Shown piece after piece: positions 42,971 through 49,314 of a stretch of 64,000 nucleotides of DNA. A program made the translations under genes and the position numbers. Every line of letters starts with the position of its first letter. The first letter of the stretch is position 1. The stretch is from positions 62,001 through 126,000 of the forward strand of contig CAZDEO010000001.1 in NCBI GenBank assembly GCA_964504445.1, written 5' to 3'. The stretch is from JACSRF01 sp964504445 (GTDB lineage Bacteria; Chloroflexota; Anaerolineae; Promineifilales; Promineifilaceae). The notes beneath the pieces were generated by a model that was given only the letters and a program-made list of their open reading frames with translations, did not search any database and was not told the DNA's origin.

Positions 42971-43714
42971 ATGGAAGGACGACAGCCAATTTCGATATTG
43001 CGTACACCGGTGCATGGGGTGACCATGGCGGAGACGCTAACGGCCGTGCGGCAGTTTATGGCTGCGCCGCGCCTGCACCAAATTTGCACCACCAACCCAG
43101 AATTTGTAATGGCCGCGCAAAGGGACCCCCTCTTCCGCCAGATTTTGTGGGCGGCGGATTTGTGCATTCCCGACGGCGTGGGGCTGCTGCTGGCGGCGCG
43201 CTGGCTGGGCCAGAAGCTGCCAGAGCGGGTGCCCGGCTCGGAGCTAATTTACCACCTGGCGGAGCTGTGTGCGCGGGAGGGGTGGCGGCCGTTTTTACTG
43301 GGCGCAGCGGAAGGGGTGGCGGCAGAGACGGCGCGCATTTTACAGGCCCAATACCCGGCGCTGCACATTGCCGGAACCTACTCTGGTTCGCCCAGCTTTG
43401 AGGAGAATGAGGCCATTGTACAGATGATTCACGAGAGCGGGGCAGATGTGCTGCTGGTGGCGTATGGCGCGCCTAAACAAGATAAGTGGATTTACCGCAA
43501 TCGGCACAAATTGCCCAAGGTGCGCGTGGCTATGGGCGTGGGGGGATCCTTCGACTTTGTAACCGGCAAAGCCATCCGTGCGCCGCGCTGGGTACAAAAC
43601 CTGGGGCTAGAGTGGCTGCACCGGCTGCTGCACGAACCGTGGCGCTGGCGGCGCATGTTGGCCCTGCCGCGGTTTGTCCTGAGCATTCTGCGGGTACTTC
43701 TTCTTGGTAGATGA
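42971..43714 (+). CDS. WecG/TagA/CpsF-family glycosyltransferase
   Basis: 247 residues from ATG 42971. Family signatures: ICTTNPEFVMAAQRDPLFRQILWAADLCIPDGVGLLLAARWLG (about 34-75) with the catalytic-type Asp, VPGSELIYHLAELC, WRPFLLGAAEGVAAETARIL, then DVLLVAYGAPKQDKWIYRNR and AMGVGGSFDFVTGKAIRAPRW. These enzymes transfer N-acetylmannosamine(uronic acid) or related sugars to a lipid-linked acceptor in envelope glycan synthesis. A second member lies at 58968. It is divergent from the LysM lipoprotein gene and separate from the main polysaccharide cluster. Confidence 0.9.
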   Translation: MEGRQPISILRTPVHGVTMAETLTAVRQFMAAPRLHQICTTNPEFVMAAQRDPLFRQILWAADLCIPDGVGLLLAARWLGQKLPERVPGSELIYHLAELCAREGWRPFLLGAAEGVAAETARILQAQYPALHIAGTYSGSPSFEENEAIVQMIHESGADVLLVAYGAPKQDKWIYRNRHKLPKVRVAMGVGGSFDFVTGKAIRAPRWVQNLGLEWLHRLLHEPWRWRRMLALPRFVLSILRVLLLGR

Positions 43715-43738
43715 CGTGAGTTGATTTACACTCAAAGG

Positions 43739-43951
43739 ATGGAATTTGAAGAGCGGGTAAAACGGCTAACGCCCCTGGAGATGCGAAACATTGAGACACA
43801 TTACTACGCTGCGTTGGAGACATCCCATGGCTCAGGGAATCATTGGATCCTTATGTCTGTGCTGGATAAATATGGTTTTAGGAGCAATAGTCCAGATGGC
43901 GCCATGAGCCTGGCAGAAGAAGTTATTACGTATTGGTACCGCATTCAATAG
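43739..43951 (+). CDS. Small acidic protein, function unknown
   Basis: ATG 43739 gives 70 residues (MEFEERVKRLTPLEMRNIETHYYAALETSHGSGNHWILMSVLDKYGF...). It looks soluble and mainly helical, with no domain that I recognise. The ribosome site is weak (CAAAGG). It is more AT-rich than its surroundings, as is the next gene, 18 bases on in the same direction. The pair may be a two-gene unit; a toxin-antitoxin role is conceivable from size and pairing only. Confidence 0.5.
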   Translation: MEFEERVKRLTPLEMRNIETHYYAALETSHGSGNHWILMSVLDKYGFRSNSPDGAMSLAEEVITYWYRIQ

Positions 43952-43969
43952 ATTTTGGAGACAAGTAGA

Positions 43970-44257
43970 ATGAGCTATATTCCGCAAGTGGGTGAAATTA
44001 TAAGAATGCGAAGCTGGCATGGCGTCGTTTTGGATGTATTTAAGAGCGAATCAGGTCGTTTTGTTGTCCGCATACAAACTGTGCGAAATATTTTCCGCAA
44101 ATTAGGTCCGGAACTTATTGAACTAGATTTAGCGCCTGACCAAATCATGCCCGCAACACGCGAGGATTTAGAGAATGAAATTGCTTTGCACCGCCGAATG
44201 CAAGAGGATGCTTTATTGGATCTCCTCAAGCAAGTTAAAGCGCTGCTGCCGGCTTAA
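43970..44257 (+). CDS. Small soluble protein, function unknown
   Basis: ATG 43970 is preceded by GGAGA at 43957-43961 and gives 95 residues. The N-terminal half looks like a small beta-barrel (MSYIPQVGEIIRMRSWHGVVLDVFKSESGRFVVRIQTVRNIF); the C-terminal half is a charged helix (REDLENEIALHRRMQEDALLDLLKQVKALLPA). The barrel may bind nucleic acid or a partner, but no family is recognised. It follows another small AT-rich gene. No ACGGCCGT occurs from about 43.05 to 44.64 kb, which hints at recent arrival. Confidence 0.55.
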   Translation: MSYIPQVGEIIRMRSWHGVVLDVFKSESGRFVVRIQTVRNIFRKLGPELIELDLAPDQIMPATREDLENEIALHRRMQEDALLDLLKQVKALLPA

Positions 44258-44319
44258 AAACGGACCAAGGGGCGTGAATTTCTGCGGATAAATGTGGATT
44301 TCCAAGCAGTGAATACCGT

Positions 44320-45711
44320 TTACCGGCGCAGGCCGCGCGGGTAATGGTTTTTGATTTGGCCGCTGACGCGCTTGCCCCAACCCAGGCCAAAGCCGTCAAC
44401 GGTGACTAGCAGCCAGCCGTTGGGGCCGCTGTGGGGGATGGGGTGGCCTTGCAGGTAGGCGTGCAGCAGGGGGTCTTCGGGGGCAAAGTCGGCGCATTGC
44501 TGCACGTCGGCGGCGGTGAGGGTGAGGGCCAGGGCGTGGGCGGGCTTGAGGTGGTTTTGGCGCAGTTCGGCCAGGGGCAGGCCATGGCGCAGCACGTACA
44601 GCTTTGTGGTGTCGGGGGCGTGGGGGGGTAGCAGGTGCAGGTAACGGCCGTTGCTCACCACCATCCGCGCTTCATCCAACTCTAACCGCAACACTTCCCG
44701 GGCAAATGCTCGCCACAACTGCCACTCAGCCCGCGCGGGCAGGGGAGCTGGGTTCAATTGCGCCAAATGACCCAATCTGCCACCCTCCTTCTTTTGCAGC
44801 AGCGCGACAAAATGTCCCTCCCCAGGGAAGCGGTGGGGCCAAAAGCGGATGGTGTGCATCAATTGACTGGCGTCAGGCAGCGGGACATCTTTGGGCAGCC
44901 AGCGGGGTTGGCCAGGGGCAAAACCAGCGTGGCGCGGTGGCGTAATGAGGCTAAAGTCGGGGTGGTCGGTCAGGAAGCGGCCGATGACGCCCTCGTTTTC
45001 TTCGGGAGAGAAGGTGCAGGTGGCATAGGCGAGGATGCCGCCAGGGCGTAAAAGAGAGGCGGCGGTGGGCAGTACGGCCGTTTGCCGTCGCGCGCAGGCC
45101 ATTACCATCTGGTCGCTCCAATCAAAGCCCTCCTGCTTGCGGAACATGCCCTCGCCAGAGCAGGGCGCATCTAGCAGCACCCGGTCGAATACGGGGCCAA
45201 AATGGGCGGCTAACTGCTGCGGCGTACTGCTGGTGATGAGCGTGTTGCGTGCGCCCCAGCGCTCCAAATTTTCGGCCAAATCGCGGGCGCGGGGGCGGTC
45301 TACGTCATTGGCAACCAGCAACCCCTGGTCATTCATGCGCGTTATCAGGTGGGTGGCCTTACCGCCGGGAGCTGCCGCCAAATCCAGCACCCATTCTCCT
45401 GGCTGTGGGTCCAGCAGGGTGGCGACGGCCATGGCCGATGGCTCTTGCAGGTAGTATAGCCCGGCAGCGTGGTAGGGGTGGCGGCCAGGGCGCTCCTCGT
45501 CTGCTACGCGGAAGCCCGCCGGTTCGTAGTCGCCTACCGGCGTAAGCGTGAAGGGAGATTTGCTGCTAAAATTAGCGGCACCGATTTTGAGGGTGTTGAC
45601 CCGCAGCCCCATATGCGCTTCTTGAGCGTAGCTGGCGGCAAAAGCGGCGTATTCGTCGCCCAGCAAATGGCGCATTTTTTGCAGAAATTCGGGGGGCGGG
45701 TTTTGCAGCAT
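44320..45711 (-). CDS. RsmF-type rRNA (cytosine-C5-)methyltransferase
   Basis: A 463-residue NOL1/NOP2/Sun-family enzyme. The N-terminal part (LGDEYAAFAASYAQEAHMGLRVNTLK) precedes the SAM domain. Motif I is VLDLAAAPGGKATHL, then VANDVDRPRARDLAENLERWGA, motif IV VLLDAPCSGEGMFRKQEG with the catalytic-pair first Cys, and motif VI LAYATCTFSPEENEGVI with the second Cys. The MFRK extension after PCSGEG and a C-terminal PUA-like/FAD-like tail (about 330-463) mark the RsmF/YebU branch, which methylates 16S rRNA. Start ATG 45711. It is divergent from the TGT-like gene, with a heptamer array filling the gap. Confidence 0.9.
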   Translation of the reverse strand: MLQNPPPEFLQKMRHLLGDEYAAFAASYAQEAHMGLRVNTLKIGAANFSSKSPFTLTPVGDYEPAGFRVADEERPGRHPYHAAGLYYLQEPSAMAVATLLDPQPGEWVLDLAAAPGGKATHLITRMNDQGLLVANDVDRPRARDLAENLERWGARNTLITSSTPQQLAAHFGPVFDRVLLDAPCSGEGMFRKQEGFDWSDQMVMACARRQTAVLPTAASLLRPGGILAYATCTFSPEENEGVIGRFLTDHPDFSLITPPRHAGFAPGQPRWLPKDVPLPDASQLMHTIRFWPHRFPGEGHFVALLQKKEGGRLGHLAQLNPAPLPARAEWQLWRAFAREVLRLELDEARMVVSNGRYLHLLPPHAPDTTKLYVLRHGLPLAELRQNHLKPAHALALTLTAADVQQCADFAPEDPLLHAYLQGHPIPHSGPNGWLLVTVDGFGLGWGKRVSGQIKNHYPRGLRR

Positions 45712-45716
45712 AGCGT

Positions 45717-45791
45717 AATCCGTGAACCGTAATCCGTATGCCGTCAGCCGTGAACCGTCAGCCGTGAACCGATTACGGAATACGGATTATG
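45717..45791. repeat. Tandem heptanucleotide array (NNNCCGT type) in a divergent promoter gap
   Basis: Ten consecutive 7-mers: AATCCGT, GAACCGT, AATCCGT, ATGCCGT, CAGCCGT, GAACCGT, CAGCCGT, GAACCGA, then the inverse form TTACGGA, ATACGGA, ending in TTATG. The array occupies the whole gap between two divergent genes, and its last bases contain the possible start ATG (45789) of the TGT-like gene. Confidence 0.9.
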
Positions 45792-46919
45792 AATTTAGGA
45801 ACCATGAACCAAACACTTAAACTACCACACGGCCGTATCCAACTGCCTGCCTTTTTGCCCGATGGCACCCAGGGCGTGGTGCGCGGGGTGGATGCCCAAG
45901 ATTTGCAGGCTTGCGGCATTCAGGCGGTGCAGATGAATGCGTACCATTTGATGCAAAAGCCGGGGTCGTCCACCATTCAGGCGTTGGGTGGGCTGCACCG
46001 CATGACGGGCTGGAATGGGCCGGTTTTTACTGACTCCGGCGGCTTCCAAGTGTACTCGCTCATTCGCCAAAATCCTAGAAGCGGCTCCATTACGGACAAA
46101 GGGGCAACCTTCCGCGTGGAGGAGCGTAAGTTTAACCTGACGCCAGAAAAGAGTGTGCAGCTGCAGATGGGGTATGGGGCAGATGTGGTGATTTGCCTGG
46201 ATGATTGTACCCATGTGGATGCGCCTTATGGGGTGCAAGGGCAGTCGGTAGCACGCACGGTGGCCTGGGCGCGGCGCTGTAAGTTGGAGTTTGTGAAGTT
46301 GGCACAGCAAAAGGGGCTTGCCGCGGAGGAGATGCCCAAGTTGGTGGCGGTGGTGCAGGGGGGCGGCTCGGCAGAGTTGCGCCGCCAATGCGCGGAGCAG
46401 CTGCTGGAGATTGGCTTTGACGGCTATGGGTATGGGGGTTGGCCGCTGGACGGGGAGGGGAATTTGCTGGCGGAAATGCTGGCGCTGGTGCGGACGTTGA
46501 TTCCGGCGCAGTTTACGGTGCATGCCCTGGGGGTGGGGCATCCGGCTAATGTAGTGGCCTGTGTGGAGATGGGGTATGAGTTGTTTGATAGCACGATGCC
46601 GACGCGAGATGGGCGGCACGGCCGTTTGTATAGCTTCTCTGTTGACCCTGCCCACAGCCGGTTAACGGGGGATTTTTTCCGCTACCTCTACATTAAAGAT
46701 AAGAAGCACATCAAGGTGCAGGGGCCAATTTCTGAGTTTTGTGATTGCCCGGCTTGCCGGAACTATTCGTTGGGGTATTTGCACCATCTTTATAAAGTAG
46801 GGGATACGCTGTACCAGCGGCTGGCGACGCTGCACAATTTGCGCTTTATGATGCAGTTGATGGCGGGGTTAAGAGGAGGGGGGAGCGCAGAGATGTGCGG
46901 AGGGCGCGGAGGGCGATGA
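45789..46919 (+). CDS. Divergent tRNA-guanine transglycosylase (TGT) family protein
   Basis: 376 residues with TGT landmarks: MNAYHLMQKPGSSTIQALGGLHRMTGWNGPVFTDSGGFQVYSL with the catalytic Asp (about 82), VICLDDCT, AVVQGGGSAELRRQCAEQLLEIGFDGYGYGGWPL, the nucleophile Asp in ELFDSTMPTRDGRHGR, and the zinc site CDCPACRNYSLGYLHHL. Differences from ordinary bacterial TGT (NA-YHL for NTYHL, AVVQGG for GIVQGG) suggest a paralog or an early branch. Start may be ATG 45789, inside the repeat array, or 45804 after AGGAACC. The last 15 or so residues (GGGSAEMCGGRGGR) are translated from the following repeat. Confidence 0.82.
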   Translation: MNLGTMNQTLKLPHGRIQLPAFLPDGTQGVVRGVDAQDLQACGIQAVQMNAYHLMQKPGSSTIQALGGLHRMTGWNGPVFTDSGGFQVYSLIRQNPRSGSITDKGATFRVEERKFNLTPEKSVQLQMGYGADVVICLDDCTHVDAPYGVQGQSVARTVAWARRCKLEFVKLAQQKGLAAEEMPKLVAVVQGGGSAELRRQCAEQLLEIGFDGYGYGGWPLDGEGNLLAEMLALVRTLIPAQFTVHALGVGHPANVVACVEMGYELFDSTMPTRDGRHGRLYSFSVDPAHSRLTGDFFRYLYIKDKKHIKVQGPISEFCDCPACRNYSLGYLHHLYKVGDTLYQRLATLHNLRFMMQLMAGLRGGGSAEMCGGRGGR

Positions 46920-47085
46920 ATAGTTCTTCAATTATCTCAGTGTGTCCCTGCGCTAGCTCAGCGGTACGCTGCGTTCCTTTTCTGCTTTGGAACGCAGAGA
47001 CGCGCGGAGGAAACGCGGAGGGCGCGGGGTGGTTTCGTTATCTCTATGTCCCTCTGTGCTATCTCTGCGATACTCCGCGCCCCTT
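46880..47085. repeat. Repeat-rich spacer with CTCTGCG/GCGGAGG units and hairpins
   Basis: The stretch alternates purine-rich GCGGAGGGCGCGGAGGGCG runs and pyrimidine-rich CTCTGTG/CTCTGCG/CTCCGCG runs, its inverse. CTGCGTTCC and GGAACGCAG (about 46970-47000) make a perfect 9-bp stem with an 11-base loop. Similar TTCTCTGCGG...CTCAGCGTTCTCGG wording recurs at 62805-62832. It overlaps the 3' end of the TGT-like gene and reaches the next start. No protein is evident in it. Confidence 0.6.
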
Positions 47086-47093
47086 TTTTTCTT

Positions 47094-47891
47094 ATGGATG
47101 AGTTAGAGAGGTTGGTCACGGCCGTTCTTACCTCCCCCAAGTACCAGCCCATCAGCCCAGACCTGGTACGGCGGGTTGGGGCGCGGGAACTGGCGGCGCG
47201 GCGCAGCTTTAAGGAGGCCGTAAAGGCCACCAAGAACAAGCTGCACCAGGTGGGCGGGGCGTATTTTGCGGCCAAGATTGATTATGACCGGGCGCTGGCA
47301 GATTTGCGGGCCGCGGTGGGGGATGAGGCTGTGTTTCGCGCTGTGTGCCGCCAGGTGATGGCCTTGCATGCCTCTACCCGCGAGCGGCTGCCCATATTGG
47401 AAGAATTTTACGCCACGACGTTGGCGGATGTGCCGCCGGTGGGTACGGTGCTGGACCTGGCCTGCGGGCTGAACGGGCTGGCGTGGCCATGGATGCCTTT
47501 CGGCCGGGAGACGCGGTACATTGGTTATGACATTTACGGGGATATGGTGGGTTTTGTGGGCGAGTTTATGGAATTGGCGGGCATGGAGGGGGAAACGGCC
47601 GTGCGCGACATCATCACCCACCCGCCAACAGAGCCGGTGGACCTGGCGCTGCTGCTGAAGCTGCTGCCGGTATTGGCCCAGGTGGAGGAAACGGCCGTGC
47701 CCCGTCTGCTCGACGCCCTACAAGCCAAACGGTTACTCATCAGCTTCCCTGTCAGCAGCCTGGGGGGGCGCAAAAAGGGCATGGTAGCCCATTACGAGGC
47801 ACAGTTTGAGGGCTGGGCGGCGGGGCGCAACTGGGCGGTGCGGCGGTTTCTGTTGGCCACGGAGCTGGCATTTTTGGTTACCTACCCCTGA
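47094..47891 (+). CDS. ArmA/Rmt-like 16S rRNA (guanine-1405 N7)-methyltransferase homolog
   Basis: 265 residues from ATG 47094. The order of motifs follows the aminoglycoside-resistance enzymes ArmA/RmtB: SPKYQPISPDLVRRVGARELAARRSFKEAVKATKNKLHQVGGAY (helical N-domain), MALHASTRERL, the SAM loop VLDLACGLNGLAW (about 121), IGYDIY, DLALLLKLLPVLAQ, and ISFPVSSLGGRKKGMVAHYEAQFEGW followed by LLATELAFLVTYP. The family methylates G1405 of the decoding site and blocks 4,6-linked aminoglycosides. No transposase or other resistance gene is near, so it looks like a resident chromosomal homolog. It has two ACGGCCGT copies and lacks a clear ribosome site. Confidence 0.85.
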   Translation: MDELERLVTAVLTSPKYQPISPDLVRRVGARELAARRSFKEAVKATKNKLHQVGGAYFAAKIDYDRALADLRAAVGDEAVFRAVCRQVMALHASTRERLPILEEFYATTLADVPPVGTVLDLACGLNGLAWPWMPFGRETRYIGYDIYGDMVGFVGEFMELAGMEGETAVRDIITHPPTEPVDLALLLKLLPVLAQVEETAVPRLLDALQAKRLLISFPVSSLGGRKKGMVAHYEAQFEGWAAGRNWAVRRFLLATELAFLVTYP

Positions 47892-47899
47892 GGGTTGTA

Positions 47900-47928
47900 T
47901 TGGCACTTTAGCAGGTGTCATGTATGAT
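47900..47928 (+). promoter_or_regulatory. Sigma-70-type promoter of the chain-length regulator gene
   Basis: TTGGCA (47900-47905), 17-base spacer, TATGAT (47923-47928), each 5 of 6 to consensus. It leaves a short leader containing GGAGG (47945-47949) before GTG 47958. It probably opens the polysaccharide locus. Confidence 0.7.
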
Positions 47929-47957
47929 CCGGCCATCCAAATGTGGAGGCATACTTT

Positions 47958-49211
47958 GTGGAAGAAGAAATTGATTTACGGCCGTACATTGAAGCGTTAA
48001 TCAATCAATGGTATTGGCTGGTTGGTGCCGGTTTGGTTGCGGCCATTGTGGCATTCATTATCAGCTCCTTGCTGCCGCCCACCTATGAGGCGACGGCCCT
48101 GGTTGCCGTAACCGAAACCCGCCAACGCATTGTGTTTGACCCCCGTATTCAGACGCAAGAAGAGCAGCAGCCCTTGCAGGCGTTTCCCCAACTGGCCACC
48201 AGCGATGAGCTTGTGCGCCAGTTGTTTACGCAACTGGCTCTGCCCCAATCGGAATTGGCATCTGTACAAGACCTGCGGAAGCGGTTAACGGCCCAATCCG
48301 GGTCGGATCCCAGCTTAATTGAGCTAACAGCCAGCTTTCAGGATGCCGAAACGGCCTCGCACATAGCCAATGCGTGGGCCAATATTTTTGTGGCGTGGGC
48401 GAATGAGATTTACCGCAACAGCAATGGCGAGCAATTGGCCTTTTACGAAAACCAGTTGGATGTTTCGGCGACAGAACTGGCGCTTGCAGAAGAGGCATTG
48501 GTGACTTTTCAGGCGCGGAACCGCAGCAGCATTGTGCAAAACCGCTTGCTGGCTTTGAATCTTGTTCAGGAGCAGTACCTGGCGGACCTACGGCAAACCA
48601 CTTTCTTGCTGCAGGATATTGCGTCTTTGCAAACCCAGTTGGCTTTGCAAACCAGCCCAGATGTGACCTGGGCGGATCAGCTGACGGTGCTCAATTTACA
48701 GCTCCAGGCTTTTGGCACGCAGGCTGTTGGCGAGAACGACAGGAGCAGCACTTTACAACTGCAGGTTGCCCCGGAAACAACCTTAACCAGCGCCAGTCGC
48801 CGGGAGCAGTTGGCGTACCTGGATGGGTTGCGGACTACTTTGGATGGGCGCCTGGTGGCGCTAGAAGACAGCCTGGCTGCCCTGGAGCCGGAAATTTTAG
48901 CTTTGCAGCAAGAGCAGCAGGTGCTACAGGCTGAATTCAACCGATTGCAGCGCAATGTGACGGTAGCCGAGGAAACGTATACGGCTTTAGCGCGCAAGGT
49001 GGATGAGGAGCGTATTACGTCGCAGGACCAGATCAGCAGCTTGCGCCTAGCCAGTAATTCGACGGTGCCTGATGAGCCAACTGCGCCGCGCCGCTTGCTG
49101 ATTACGCTGGTGGCTGGTTTTTTGGGGGGCATTTTGATGGTGATGATTCTCTTGGTGCGGCAATGGTGGCAGACAATGGCGGTGGAACCTATCGCCAGGG
49201 AAACGGCGTAA
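47958..49211 (+). CDS. Wzz-type polysaccharide chain-length regulator
   Basis: GTG 47958 is chosen because GGAGG (47945-47949) lies 8 bases upstream; an earlier in-frame GTG at 47943 overlaps that site. The 417 residues have two membrane helices (about 18-40 and 380-403) framing a long extracytoplasmic coiled-coil region (about 110-350, LAYLDGLRTTLDGRLVALEDSLAALEPEILALQQEQQVLQAEF). The start DLRPYIEALINQWYWLVGAGLVAAIVAFIIS and the LPPTYEATALVAV strand are typical of Wzz/Wzc N-domains. No tyrosine-kinase domain is fused. It regulates glycan length or export and heads the polysaccharide region. Confidence 0.85.
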   Translation: MEEEIDLRPYIEALINQWYWLVGAGLVAAIVAFIISSLLPPTYEATALVAVTETRQRIVFDPRIQTQEEQQPLQAFPQLATSDELVRQLFTQLALPQSELASVQDLRKRLTAQSGSDPSLIELTASFQDAETASHIANAWANIFVAWANEIYRNSNGEQLAFYENQLDVSATELALAEEALVTFQARNRSSIVQNRLLALNLVQEQYLADLRQTTFLLQDIASLQTQLALQTSPDVTWADQLTVLNLQLQAFGTQAVGENDRSSTLQLQVAPETTLTSASRREQLAYLDGLRTTLDGRLVALEDSLAALEPEILALQQEQQVLQAEFNRLQRNVTVAEETYTALARKVDEERITSQDQISSLRLASNSTVPDEPTAPRRLLITLVAGFLGGILMVMILLVRQWWQTMAVEPIARETA

Positions 49212-49314
49212 TTTTGGCTTAGCAGCACTATTGTACTCTACACGGCCGTTGGTTTATGGGATAGCATGGGTAACGTACAAGAAAATATTGCCTAACTAAG
49301 AGGAGAAATTTATC

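Noticed and set aside
47046..47093. Longer N-terminus of the Rmt-like protein from ATG 47046
   Set aside because: Those 16 codons are the translation of the CTCTGCG-type repeat and do not match the family; the family-like sequence begins at ATG 47094.
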